This document shows positions 9,164-17,297 of a DNA stretch of 43,647 bases, one piece after another. The DNA is taken from assembly GCF_003052605.1 (NCBI RefSeq), contig NZ_QASO01000064.1, positions 1 to 43,647 of the forward strand, given 5' to 3'. Numbering within the stretch: the first letter of the stretch is position 1; each line of letters opens with the position of its first letter. The notes under the pieces are model-generated. The model was not told where the DNA came from, searched no databases, and was given only the letters and a program-made list of their open reading frames with translations. The position numbers and the translations under genes are program-made. Source of the stretch: Ectopseudomonas oleovorans (GTDB lineage: Bacteria; Pseudomonadota; Gammaproteobacteria; Pseudomonadales; Pseudomonadaceae).

Positions 9164-11482
9164 TCATTCCAACCAACCCTTGACCCAGTCCATCACGGAC
9201 TCAACCGGCGCCTGGATACCGCACGCGGAGCCCGGGGCAGGTTCGCTGCCGCGAATATAAGGCATCTGTACCGCATTCGGGCAGCCCGAAGCCGAACCCA
9301 GACCAGTCTGACGATCCACCCAGGCCAGGGTGACGTTGTCCGGCATCGGCATGTCCAGTGGCAGTGGGTCCGCCTTGCGCATGAAGCTGGTCCAGACCTG
9401 CAACGCCCCGGTCGCGCCAGTCAGCGGGGTCGGGCCGTTATCGTCGCGCCCCAGCCACACCACCGCCAGCAGATCCTGACTGAAGCCCGCGAACCAGCTG
9501 TCACGCGAGTCGTTACTGGTCCCGGTCTTGCCCGCCAGATTCAGCGAGCTGGGCAGTTGGTTGTAAACCGAGCGCCCAGTACCTTCACGCATGGTCCGCT
9601 GCATGGCGTTTTGCACCAGATAGATGGCGCCTGGATCGAAGCGCTGCTGGATCTGGAATGGATAACGACCGAGCGGCTCGCCATCGGCAGTCAGCACGCT
9701 GCGAATGCCGCGCAACGGCGTATTGAAGCCACCGTTGGCCAGGGTCTGGTACATGCCCGCCACTTCCATCGGCGTCAGTGCCCCAGCACCGAGCAGCATC
9801 GACGGATAAGCCGGCCACTTACGCTCGACGCCCAATCGCTCGAGCGTCTTGAGCACGTTGGGCACGCCGATCTCCAGGCCGAGCTTGGCCGTGGACAGAT
9901 TGTAGGACTGCGCCAGCCCCTGATACAGGTAGATGGTGCCATGAGCCTTGCGGTCGTAATTCTGCGGCGTCCAGACCTGGCCATCCTGGCCCTTGATGGA
10001 AAACGCTTCGTCCTCCAGCCAACTGGTCAGGGTGTACTGACTCGGACGTTCCAACGCAGACAGATAAATAGCCGGTTTGATCAGCGAACCAATCGGCCGC
10101 ACGGCATCCAGCGCCCGATTGAAACCGGCAAACCGCGGCTGACGGCTGCCAATCAATGCCTGGATTTCCCCGGTTTCAGGGTTGGTCACCACCATACCGG
10201 CCTGCACTTCATCCACGCCCTTGCGCCCGGCCAGGCGCTTGAGCGTCTCGGCCAGCGCCTCTTCGGCCTTGAGCTGCAGGATCGGATCGAAGCTGGTGAA
10301 GATGCGCAGGCCTTCTTCGGTCAGATCCTGCTCACGATAATCTTCACGCAGCTGACGCTTGACCAGATCGATGAAAGCCGGGAACGAGCTGTCAGCCATG
10401 CTGCCGCGCGAGCTCACGCCGAGCGGTTTCTGTTTGGCTGCTGCGGCTTCCTCGGGGGTGATCGAGCCTTGTTCGGCAAGCAGATCGAGCACCAGGTTGC
10501 GACGCGCCAGCGCACGCTCGGGATTGCGCCGCGGGTTGAAGTAGGTGGGGCCTTTGACCATGCCCACCAGCAGCGCGACCTGCTCCAGCTTCAGCTCGGA
10601 AACCGGCTGACTGAAAAAATACTGGCTGGCCAGACCGAAGCCATGTATGGCGCGCTGCCCATCCTGACCGAGGAACACCTCGTTCATGTAGGCCTCGAGA
10701 ATCTCGCGCTTGTCGTAGTGCAACTCCAGCAGTACCGCCATCATCGCTTCAGTGGCTTTGCGCGCCAGGGTGCGTTCGTTGGTCAGGTAGAAATTCTTCA
10801 CCAACTGCTGAGTCAGGGTACTGCCGCCCTGCACCAGGCGCCCGGACGTTGCGTTGATCCACAGTGCACGGGCGATACCCTTGGGTGACACGCCGAAGTG
10901 ATCGAAGTAGTCGCGATCCTCGACCGCCACCAGCGCATCGATCAGATAGGCCGGCACCTGATCCAGCTTGATCAGGATGCGATCTTCCTGATGCGCCGGG
11001 TAAAGCCCGCCAATCAGCATCGGCTCGAGTCGGGCTACCGCCAGGTTGCCGCCATTGGCCTGGGTCAGACCGGCGACGTAATCGCCAGAGAAGCGCACGC
11101 GCACCTTCTGTGACGGTTCGGCACCTTCATAGAACTGAAAGCCGCGACTGTGCAGTTCGATGTTGTTACCGGCCACCGACACTGCGCCCGGCCCGTTGAC
11201 CGTGCTCTCGCGGCGGTAGCCCAGCGCATCGAGCTCACGCAGGAAATCGTCCTTGGCCAGCTTCTGCCCGACGAAAAGTTCGAGCGGCCTGGCGTAGACC
11301 TTCGCGGGCACCGTCCAGCGCTTGCCGGAAAACTTTTCCTGCACCACGGCATCGAGATAAACGGCAAAGCCGGCAAGGATCACCAGACCAACCAGACCGA
11401 GCTTGAGGCCCCAGGCAAACCAGGGACGCATACCGGACGAGCGGGATTTTTTGTTTGAGCGGGGGGAGCGTTTTCGAGTCAT
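9164..11482 (-). CDS. mrcB: Penicillin-binding protein 1B (bifunctional class A PBP)
   Basis: This 772-residue enzyme polymerises lipid II glycan strands and cross-links them. It has a basic cytoplasmic tail and one transmembrane helix (about 22-43), followed by a UB2H-type domain (about 60-150). In the GT51 glycosyltransferase, Glu188 lies in VAVEDRDYFDHFG and the GGSTLTQQLVKN motif follows. The penicillin-binding transpeptidase has Ser466 and Lys469 in GSLIKP, a SYN motif in QSYNLSTAK, and KTGT at 652-655. All catalytic motifs are intact. No Shine-Dalgarno precedes the ATG. Instead a perfect TATAAT ends six bases before it, which suggests a leaderless or very short-leader transcript. The gene is divergent from the kinase-like gene. 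Confidence 0.96.
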   Translation of the reverse strand: MTRKRSPRSNKKSRSSGMRPWFAWGLKLGLVGLVILAGFAVYLDAVVQEKFSGKRWTVPAKVYARPLELFVGQKLAKDDFLRELDALGYRRESTVNGPGAVSVAGNNIELHSRGFQFYEGAEPSQKVRVRFSGDYVAGLTQANGGNLAVARLEPMLIGGLYPAHQEDRILIKLDQVPAYLIDALVAVEDRDYFDHFGVSPKGIARALWINATSGRLVQGGSTLTQQLVKNFYLTNERTLARKATEAMMAVLLELHYDKREILEAYMNEVFLGQDGQRAIHGFGLASQYFFSQPVSELKLEQVALLVGMVKGPTYFNPRRNPERALARRNLVLDLLAEQGSITPEEAAAAKQKPLGVSSRGSMADSSFPAFIDLVKRQLREDYREQDLTEEGLRIFTSFDPILQLKAEEALAETLKRLAGRKGVDEVQAGMVVTNPETGEIQALIGSRQPRFAGFNRALDAVRPIGSLIKPAIYLSALERPSQYTLTSWLEDEAFSIKGQDGQVWTPQNYDRKAHGTIYLYQGLAQSYNLSTAKLGLEIGVPNVLKTLERLGVERKWPAYPSMLLGAGALTPMEVAGMYQTLANGGFNTPLRGIRSVLTADGEPLGRYPFQIQQRFDPGAIYLVQNAMQRTMREGTGRSVYNQLPSSLNLAGKTGTSNDSRDSWFAGFSQDLLAVVWLGRDDNGPTPLTGATGALQVWTSFMRKADPLPLDMPMPDNVTLAWVDRQTGLGSASGCPNAVQMPYIRGSEPAPGSACGIQAPVESVMDWVKGWLE

Positions 11483-11488
11483 GGCGGG

Positions 11489-11494
11489 ATTATA
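11489..11494 (-). promoter_or_regulatory. Candidate -10 element of mrcB, placed at the start codon
   Basis: A perfect TATAAT on the minus strand is followed by six bases and the mrcB ATG. A start point 6-7 nt downstream would fall at or next to the A of the ATG. No good -35 is visible at 16-18 nt, so this may be chance. Confidence 0.35.
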
Positions 11495-11596
11495 CGCACT
11501 TTACATAGGGGCCAGCAGGCCGCCTGGATGGTTTGCAGAGCAGCTCACAGCGGCCATAATGCCCAGCTCGAACAGCGTCTAGAACAAGGATCGAAC

Positions 11597-13159
11597 GTGA
11601 GCCAAGCCCTGATTGCCGCATTGCAGAACCCGGCCCTGTATCCGCATCCTGTGGATGGGTTTCAGGTCATTGAGACCCACATTTCCTGGGTTTTGCTCAC
11701 TGGCCCCTACGCCTACAAGATCAAAAAACCGGTTAATTTCGGGTTTCTCGACTTCACCGAGCTCGATGCACGCCGTCATTTCTGCGAAGAAGAGCTGCGC
11801 CTCAACCAGCGCCTGGCCCAAGATCTGTATCTTGACGTGTTGCCGATCGGCGGTAGTGAAGACGCGCCCAGTCTCGACGGCAGCACGCCCGCCATCGAAT
11901 ACGCGCTGAAAATGCGCCAGTTCCCGCAGGAGCAACTGCTCAGCGCCATCCAGGCACGTGGCGAACTGAACGAAGCCCATATCGACGCCCTGGCCGAGCA
12001 GATTGCCACCTTTCATCTGAACGCACCGAAGGTGCCGCAGGAACATCCGCTGGGTAGCGCAGAAGCGGTAATGGTTCCGGTGCAGCAGAATTTCGACCAG
12101 ATTCGCCCGATGCTCAACGAGCAGGCAGACCTGCAGCAACTCGATGCCCTCGAGGCCTGGGCCCAGTCCAGCTACGAACGCCTGCAACCACTGTTGAGCG
12201 AACGCAAGGCTCAGGGTTTCATCCGCGAATGCCACGGTGATATTCACCTGGGCAACGCCGCCAAGATTGACGGGCGAGTGGTGCTGTTCGACTGCATCGA
12301 GTTTAACGAACCCTTCCGCTTTACCGACGTCACCGCCGATATCGCATTCCTGGCCATGGACCTCGAAGACCGTGGCCTCAAATGCCTGGCACGCCGCTTT
12401 ATCAGCGGCTGGCTGGAGCGCACTGGTGATTATGCAGCCCTGCAACTGCTGAACTTCTACAAGGCCTACCGCGCCATGGTGCGCGGCAAGGTCGCGCTGT
12501 TTCGCCTGGGACAAGAAGAGAGTTCGGTACAACGGGCGGTGATCCTGCGCCAGTACCGCGCTTATGCCGCACTGGCGGAAAGCTATAGCGCCATTCCATC
12601 GCCCTTCCTGGCCATCACCCATGGCGTCTCGGCAGTCGGCAAGAGCCACGTGGCCATGCGCCTGGTCGAAGCACTGGGCACCATCCGCCTGCGCTCCGAC
12701 ATCGAGCGCAAGCGCCTGTTCGGCGAGCAGAGCGCCGAAGCCAAGGATCAGCTGGCCGCCGGCATCTACAGCACTGACGCCAGCCAGGCGACCTACCAGC
12801 GCCTGCATCAGCTGGCGCATCAGACACTACTGGCAGGCTTCCCCGTGGTGATCGACGCAACCTATCTCAAGGCAGCGCAACGCCAGGCCGCCAGCGAAGT
12901 CGCCGAAGAAACCGGCGTGCCCTTCCTGATTCTCGACTGCCAAGCGCCGCAAGCCGTGATCGCCAGCTGGCTGGAGCAGCGCCGCAGCGAGGGCCAGGAC
13001 CCGTCCGATGCGACGCTGGAAGTGATTCAGGCCCAACAAACCAGCCGCGAGCCGCTCGACGATGAGGAGCAGAGCCACAGCAAGCGCGTTGACACCCATG
13101 ACAGCGCCAGCCTCGACAGCCTGGTCGAGCGCATTCGCCAGCGCCTGCCTGGAATCTGA
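11597..13159 (+). CDS. Bifunctional aminoglycoside-phosphotransferase-like / P-loop (AAA) protein
   Basis: This 520-residue two-domain protein has an N-terminal kinase-like domain (about 30-300) with the APH catalytic and metal motifs: CHGDIHLGN (His213) and LFDCIEFN. The C-terminal P-loop NTPase domain (about 335-510) has Walker A GVSAVGKS at 343-350, followed by RSDIERKRLFG. The second half resembles zeta-toxin/gluconate-kinase-type phosphotransferases. The family is widespread in Proteobacteria, its substrate is unknown, and it is not a known resistance gene. The GTG start (SQALIAALQNPALYP) follows AAGGA; upstream in-frame codons look non-coding. It is a single gene, divergent from mrcB. 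Confidence 0.85.
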   Translation: MSQALIAALQNPALYPHPVDGFQVIETHISWVLLTGPYAYKIKKPVNFGFLDFTELDARRHFCEEELRLNQRLAQDLYLDVLPIGGSEDAPSLDGSTPAIEYALKMRQFPQEQLLSAIQARGELNEAHIDALAEQIATFHLNAPKVPQEHPLGSAEAVMVPVQQNFDQIRPMLNEQADLQQLDALEAWAQSSYERLQPLLSERKAQGFIRECHGDIHLGNAAKIDGRVVLFDCIEFNEPFRFTDVTADIAFLAMDLEDRGLKCLARRFISGWLERTGDYAALQLLNFYKAYRAMVRGKVALFRLGQEESSVQRAVILRQYRAYAALAESYSAIPSPFLAITHGVSAVGKSHVAMRLVEALGTIRLRSDIERKRLFGEQSAEAKDQLAAGIYSTDASQATYQRLHQLAHQTLLAGFPVVIDATYLKAAQRQAASEVAEETGVPFLILDCQAPQAVIASWLEQRRSEGQDPSDATLEVIQAQQTSREPLDDEEQSHSKRVDTHDSASLDSLVERIRQRLPGI

Positions 13160-13183
13160 GCCACGGCCTACCGCTGACCAGCA

Positions 13184-13206
13184 CCTGCCGGGCAAACCCC
13201 GGCAGG
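13184..13206 (+). terminator. Probable terminator after the kinase-like gene
   Basis: CCTGCCGG, a short loop and CCGGCAGG form a strong stem just after the stop codon at 13159. The following T-tract (CCTTCTAT) is poor. Confidence 0.5.
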
Positions 13207-13245
13207 CCTTCTATACTCCCGGTGAGACCATCACCGGTATCCGCC

Positions 13246-13590
13246 ATGAGTCAGCCACGCCAGCTTGATCATCCGCTCTACCACCTGCTGCACAACGACG
13301 ATGTGAAAGGCTTCAATGCGCAGAAGCCAAAAGGCGTGGAGGTCGATCTGTCCGGTGGCGACTTTCGCGGACTCGACCTGCGCAACATGGACACCGACGC
13401 CGTCAATTTCAACGACGCGTATTTCCGCGGGGCAGACCTGCGCGGCCTGGACTTCCGCAATGCCCAGATCGAAGGGGCCAGCCTGGCCCATGCGCAGATC
13501 TCCGGCGCCTACTTTCCCGTCGAGCTGACTGCTGACGAAATTCTCATGTCCGTGAATTTCGGCACGCGCCTGCGCTATCGCAGCAAATGA
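13246..13590 (+). CDS. Pentapeptide-repeat protein
   Basis: This 114-residue cytoplasmic protein has a central block of pentapeptide repeats with the A(D/N)LxX pattern (about 38-95: VDLSG GDFRG LDLRN, then ADLRG LDFRN AQIEG ASLAH AQISG AYFPV), which forms a short quadrilateral beta-helix. The start was set at MSQPRQLDHP; an in-frame ATG eight codons upstream is less likely. Ribosome binding is weak. No partner gene is evident. It lies between the kinase-like gene and a TfoX C-domain gene, all on the plus strand. Function is unknown; it is too short to resemble Qnr proteins. Confidence 0.8.
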   Translation: MSQPRQLDHPLYHLLHNDDVKGFNAQKPKGVEVDLSGGDFRGLDLRNMDTDAVNFNDAYFRGADLRGLDFRNAQIEGASLAHAQISGAYFPVELTADEILMSVNFGTRLRYRSK

Positions 13591-13689
13591 TGCTTCACGC
13601 ACCACAGCGTGCGGCGCCTGGATATGTGACCGCTACACTTTTGCCAGGCACGTCACCGTGAATCTTTCACTCACACGCAGGGAGGCCCG

Positions 13690-13962
13690 ATGAACGACGA
13701 ACTGCAACATTTGAAGAACCTGGGCAAAACCTCGGCGCAGTGGCTGCATGCCGTAGGCATTCACAGCGCCAGCGATCTGCGCCGGCATGGTGCCGTCAGC
13801 GCCTACCGGGCAGTCAAGGCCCGTGGTTTTCGCGCCTCCAAGGTGCTGCTGTATGCCATCGAGGGGGCGTTGCTCGATGTGCACTGGAATGAATTGCCGC
13901 CGGCACTCAAGGCCGAATTGAATGGTCAGCTCGATGCTGCCCAAAATCACAACAAGAGCTAG
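13690..13962 (+). CDS. TfoX C-terminal-domain protein
   Basis: This 90-residue protein consists only of the TfoX C-terminal helix-hairpin-helix-like domain (LKNLGKTSAQWLHAVGI at about 8-24, then DLRRHGAVSAYRAVKARGF). Full-length TfoX/Sxy competence regulators carry an N-terminal domain in front of this, which is absent here. Stand-alone C-domain proteins are common in Pseudomonas. GGGAGG lies just upstream of the ATG. Role is unknown; DNA or nucleic-acid contact through the HhH-like fold is inference. Confidence 0.85.
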   Translation: MNDELQHLKNLGKTSAQWLHAVGIHSASDLRRHGAVSAYRAVKARGFRASKVLLYAIEGALLDVHWNELPPALKAELNGQLDAAQNHNKS

Positions 13963-14067
13963 CTCACAACACCAGCGCAAGGTGATTTACTCGCCGGGCC
14001 GCGCAGCATATTGTTTCAGGGATCTTCGTGTGCCCAGCCAGCCCAGCCAGTTCAAGGAATTACGGTT

Positions 14068-14865
14068 ATGTATTTACTCGGGGAGCAACCGGCTTATGCC
14101 GATCAGTTGATCAATCGCCTGCAGAGCATCCCCACTCGCCTGCTGGAAGGGCTGCAACCTGCCGGGGAGCCGCTGCGACTCGAGCGTGTCGATGACCTGG
14201 CCAAGGTCTTGCCGGGCAACCAGCTGTTCATTATCGAGAATGGCCTGCTGCACGCCCTGGTCGATGAGCGCCCGCTGTTCTATCTGCAGGAAGGTGACCT
14301 GGTCGGCCTACGCCAGGGGATCGATCTGCCCACCTGCCGCTACAGCAGTGAAGAACCCATCAGCCTTGTGCCCTACTCGCGCACCGAGGTGTTCCAGCAT
14401 ATCTATGCCGACGAGCAACGCCAGGAACAGTTCATCCACTACCTGATCGGTCATACGGCCCTGCTGTCCGATGCGCTGGCCCGCCTGAAACAGCCGGAGA
14501 TCCGCCCGGCCACCGGCTTCCAGCATTTCGCCGCTGGCGAGGAGCTGATTCACCAGGGCGATAAAGCCGACCACGTGTTCATCATCATCGAAGGCCATGC
14601 CGAAGCCCACGTCGACGGGCAAAAGGTCGGCGACGTGCAGAAAGATGAAATCTTTGGCGCCATGGCGGTATTCACTCGCGAGAAGCGCAGCGCCACGGTT
14701 GTCGCCAGCGAACCTTGCACGGTGATGGTGATTCCCAAGGAACAATTCCTCAGCCTGATGCAAAGCAACCCGCGCATCGCTCACAGTCTGATCGAAAGCA
14801 TGGCCCGACGCATCGACCTGCTGAACAAGGAAGTCACTCAGTTGCGCTTACCTGGGGAATCCTGA
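14068..14865 (+). CDS. cbpA: Cyclic-nucleotide-binding protein (CbpA-like)
   Basis: This 265-residue protein has a C-terminal cyclic-nucleotide-binding domain (about 150-250: FAAGEELIHQGDKADHVFII, then FGAMAVFTREKRSATV) and a divergent N-terminal half that looks like a degenerate second sensor domain. There is no helix-turn-helix, so it is not a Crp-type transcription factor. Position directly before PrrF and the heme genes matches P. aeruginosa cbpA (cAMP-binding protein A, a Vfr target). In the phosphate-binding cassette the usual Glu of FGE is Ala (FGA), which could weaken nucleotide binding. AAGGA lies nine bases before the chosen ATG; an upstream in-frame extension of 19 codons is unlikely. 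Confidence 0.83.
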   Translation: MYLLGEQPAYADQLINRLQSIPTRLLEGLQPAGEPLRLERVDDLAKVLPGNQLFIIENGLLHALVDERPLFYLQEGDLVGLRQGIDLPTCRYSSEEPISLVPYSRTEVFQHIYADEQRQEQFIHYLIGHTALLSDALARLKQPEIRPATGFQHFAAGEELIHQGDKADHVFIIIEGHAEAHVDGQKVGDVQKDEIFGAMAVFTREKRSATVVASEPCTVMVIPKEQFLSLMQSNPRIAHSLIESMARRIDLLNKEVTQLRLPGES

Positions 14866-14887
14866 GTCTCCATGCCACATCAGCGAA

Positions 14888-14911
14888 CCCCGGCCCTGCG
14901 CCGGGTTTTTG
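14888..14911 (+). terminator. Terminator of cbpA
   Basis: CCCGGC, a 5-nt loop and GCCGGG are followed by a run of T, about 25 bases after the cbpA stop. Confidence 0.8.
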
Positions 14912-14959
14912 CATTTATGAGCTCGGCAAAAGCGTTCTGAGAAAAATTCTCAAAAGGCG

Positions 14960-14987
14960 TTGACTACATAATGAGAATTGTTATTAT
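14960..14987 (+). promoter_or_regulatory. Fur-regulated promoter of PrrF
   Basis: TTGACT (14960-14965), a 16-nt spacer and TATTAT (14982-14987) form a sigma-70 promoter. A Fur box at 14967-14985 overlaps the spacer and -10 (ATAATGAGAAT...TTATT; 14 of 19 bases match the consensus dyad). Binding of iron-loaded Fur here would block transcription in iron-replete cells. Confidence 0.8.
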
Positions 14988-14993
14988 TAACTC

Positions 14994-15108
14994 AACTGGT
15001 CGCGAGATCAGCCGATAAGCTAAAGAGACCATTCAGTCGGACTCTTCAGATTATCTCCTCATCAGGCTAATCACGGTTATTGACCCGGCTCTTGCCGGGT
15101 CTTTTTTT
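14994..15108 (+). ncRNA. prrF: PrrF small RNA (iron-responsive)
   Basis: The segment starting AACTGGTCGCGAGATCAGCC matches my memory of the P. aeruginosa PrrF 5' end. It is followed by the conserved core with TTATCTCCTCATCAGGC and then a terminator (GACCCGGCTCTTGCCGGGTC plus seven T). Length is about 115 nt. PrrF RNAs act with Hfq to repress mRNAs for iron-rich proteins (for example sodB, TCA enzymes and anthranilate degradation) when Fur is inactive. The location between cbpA and the heme-uptake genes is the P. aeruginosa locus, but only one copy is present here instead of the tandem prrF1-prrF2 pair. A second copy may lie elsewhere. Confidence 0.9.
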
Positions 15109-15160
15109 GCCTGGACAAAAGTGCGTCCTGCAGTTTCCGGCGAGCTGCGCTGGGCCGGCC

Positions 15161-15568
15161 CTAATCGTCGACCTGTGCCAGCCAGTCCGGCAGGTTGAAA
15201 TGCAGGCTGATGCGCGTGATCAGCCCGTGCTGGATCTCGAAGAAGGCGCCGACGCGCATCTCGTAACGCTGCCCGCAGGCCTCCGGCAGGCCATCATCAG
15301 TAGCCAGATACTCGCCGATAACGCGGTACTCGCAGGCTGCATGTCGCCCTTGTGGCTCGACCAGGATCACCAGCGACTCGATCATCTCGCGATAGCAATG
15401 CAGCTGCCGCTCCAGAAAAGCCGCGAAGGCGTCGCGCCCATGCTCGGTGAAACCCTGATTGGGCTGCAGAATCAGCTCGTCGCTGACCAGTGCCAGACAG
15501 GCGCGGATATCCCGATCATTGAGGGCGTTGAAATAACCTTGCAGCAGGTCGCGAACGTCTGTGGACAT
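15161..15568 (-). CDS. NTF2-like / SnoaL-type protein
   Basis: This 135-residue protein has the cone-shaped alpha+beta NTF2-like fold pattern: N-terminal helices (LLQGYFNALNDRDIRACLALV), a loop with GRDAFAAFLE, then beta strands (ACEYRVIGEYLAT, RYEMRVGAFFEIQHGLITRISLHF). The family covers isomerases, small hydrolases and ligand-binding proteins; no catalytic set can be assigned. It sits between PrrF and the heme-import operon on the minus strand, 61 bp after the ChaN-like gene ends, so it could be co-transcribed with heme uptake. Role is unknown. Confidence 0.8.
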   Translation of the reverse strand: MSTDVRDLLQGYFNALNDRDIRACLALVSDELILQPNQGFTEHGRDAFAAFLERQLHCYREMIESLVILVEPQGRHAACEYRVIGEYLATDDGLPEACGQRYEMRVGAFFEIQHGLITRISLHFNLPDWLAQVDD

Positions 15569-15629
15569 AGGCCAGGCTCCGAATCGACAAAGCGCCGAGG
15601 ATACCGTGCAGGCAGCCCACGAAAGGCGG

Positions 15630-16514
15630 CTAGGGTCGCAGTTTGGCGCAGTGATCCTGCTCCGGCTGCGCTGCCGTGAACCAGACGTAATCGGCCATGG
15701 AAGCGTCCACCGAGCCGCCGACCTCGGCCAGTATCAGCACCGCATTGCCGTTGTGTGCACCGAGATCGTCCAGGTGCAGCGGCACGCCGAGGTCCTTGCG
15801 CACGTGGAAGGCGCCAGCCAGCAGCAGGCTTGGCTGCGGTGCAGCCAACAGCGCCTCGGCCATGCGCCGGTCGCGCTGCTGCTGCACAGCAAGCATCGCC
15901 GGCAACTGGCTGTCCGGCAGCAGGCCGCAGTGCGACTCACGGATATCCGCCAGCAAACGCTCCTGCACCTCGCCTGCACCAGAGCGATCACCCCCGAGCG
16001 TCGGGCGCTGGCGATAGATCTGCATGATCTCGGCACGATCCAGATTAGCCGCAAGCAGGGGGTAGGGCTGACGCAATTGATGCATCACCAGCGGCCCGTA
16101 AAGCGACCAATCCCATCCAGGTTGCCAGGCCAGGGTATCGAACGGATCGGTAATCGCCTGCCCCGCGCGCGCGGCTGTCCGGGCCTGATCGACTTTGTTC
16201 TGCTGATCAGGATTTAGCATCTCCATCAACACGCTGCCCTGCGGGCGCAGCCTGGATAGCTCGCGCAACAGCCAAAGCTGCAGGGCGTGATGATCGGGAT
16301 TGTCGTGCTGCTCACCAACCAGCACCCGCTGAGCCGATGCCAGACGCCGCAGGAGTTGCTCAGGGCTGATGTTCTGCCCAGTGGCCAGATCGACGATACG
16401 CCCCAGATCAGCATGCTCATGCCCCAGCGGTGCAAGCGGTTGCGGGGGCGGCAACATATTGCGGCCATGGCAGGCGGCCAGCAGCATCAGACAGCTCAGC
16501 AACAGAACTCGCAT
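15630..16514 (-). CDS. phuW: ChaN-family heme-related lipoprotein (PhuW-like)
   Basis: This 294-residue lipoprotein has a signal with lipobox LAAC (about Cys15). The ChaN/DUF399 domain (about 60-280) has a conserved acidic and His pattern (LVGEQHDNPDHHALQ, and a C-terminal LLLAGAFHVRKDLG). ChaN of Campylobacter binds heme at the outer membrane. The position at the end of the phuSTUV cluster corresponds to P. aeruginosa PhuW. The ATG at 16514 was chosen because GTGGAG lies six bases upstream; a GTG four codons earlier is the alternative. It starts 15 bp after the phuV stop, in the same operon. Confidence 0.85.
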   Translation of the reverse strand: MRVLLLSCLMLLAACHGRNMLPPPQPLAPLGHEHADLGRIVDLATGQNISPEQLLRRLASAQRVLVGEQHDNPDHHALQLWLLRELSRLRPQGSVLMEMLNPDQQNKVDQARTAARAGQAITDPFDTLAWQPGWDWSLYGPLVMHQLRQPYPLLAANLDRAEIMQIYRQRPTLGGDRSGAGEVQERLLADIRESHCGLLPDSQLPAMLAVQQQRDRRMAEALLAAPQPSLLLAGAFHVRKDLGVPLHLDDLGAHNGNAVLILAEVGGSVDASMADYVWFTAAQPEQDHCAKLRP

Positions 16515-16529
16515 CGAGTGCTCCACAGG

Positions 16530-17297
16530 TCAACGCGCAATGATCAGGGGATGGCCGCGCTCGGGATGAGTCTGCACCAGCACTTGCAAACCGAATACGG
16601 CCTGCAGCGGTTCGGCACGCAAGACCTCGGCAGGCGAACCCAGCGCATGTGCCCTGCCCCGCTCCAGCAGCAACAGGCGATCACAGTAGCGCGCAGCCAG
16701 GTTGAGGTCATGAAGAATCACCAGTACCGCCACGCCGGATTCTGCCAGACGGCGAACCGCTTGCAGACAAGTGTGCTGATGCAAGGGATCGAGCATCGAG
16801 GTCGGTTCATCGAGCAGCAGGATCTGCCCCTCACCGCCCGGCCACAGCTGTGCCAGCACCCGTGCCAGGTGCACGCGCTGGCGCTCCCCGCCGGACAACG
16901 CCAGGTAGCTGCGCCCAGCCAGGTGAACAGCATCGGCTGCCTGCAGCGCCTGCTGGACGATCTGCGCGTCGCGCACGCGCCCGCTGTCATGGGGCAGGCG
17001 GCCCATGGCGACCACTTCCTCGACACGAAAGGCGAAATTCAGACTGGAGCTCTGCGGCAGGACGGCCAGGCGCCTGGCGCGCTCCGGTCCGGCCCAGTCA
17101 TAGAGCGCACGCTGATCCAGCGTCACCTGCCCGGCGCTGGCCGGTAGCTCGCCGCTCAGCGCTGCCAGCAAAGTGCTCTTGCCCGCACCGTTGGGCCCCA
17201 GCACACCCAGCACTTCGCCGGGGTGCAACTGCAGATCGATGCCACTGAGCACCACGCCCTGGCCGCGGCGGACTTCCAGCTGTTCAACCCATAGCAT
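16530..17297 (-). CDS. phuV: Heme ABC transporter ATP-binding protein (PhuV/HmuV)
   Basis: This 255-residue ABC ATPase powers heme import through PhuU. Walker A is GPNGAGKST (about 34-42). The Q-loop is LPQSS, the signature [15 protein letters not shown], Walker [12 protein letters not shown] and the H-loop [13 protein letters not shown]. All are intact. It starts [12 protein letters not shown], with its ATG sharing one base with the phuU stop (TGATG). Length and motifs are standard for HmuV. Confidence 0.95.
   Translation of the reverse strand: MLWVEQLEVRRGQGVVLSGIDLQLHPGEVLGVLGPNGAGKSTLLAALSGELPASAGQVTLDQRALYDWAGPERARRLAVLPQSSSLNFAFRVEEVVAMGRLPHDSGRVRDAQIVQQALQAADAVHLAGRSYLALSGGERQRVHLARVLAQLWPGGEGQILLLDEPTSMLDPLHQHTCLQAVRRLAESGVAVLVILHDLNLAARYCDRLLLLERGRAHALGSPAEVLRAEPLQAVFGLQVLVQTHPERGHPLIIAR

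Noticed and set aside
9098..10888. 596-codon open frame on the plus strand
   Set aside because: Antisense to mrcB, which carries all catalytic motifs.
11597..13159. Aminoglycoside resistance gene
   Set aside because: The APH-like motifs belong to a conserved two-domain housekeeping family fused to a P-loop domain. Nothing indicates drug modification or recent transfer.
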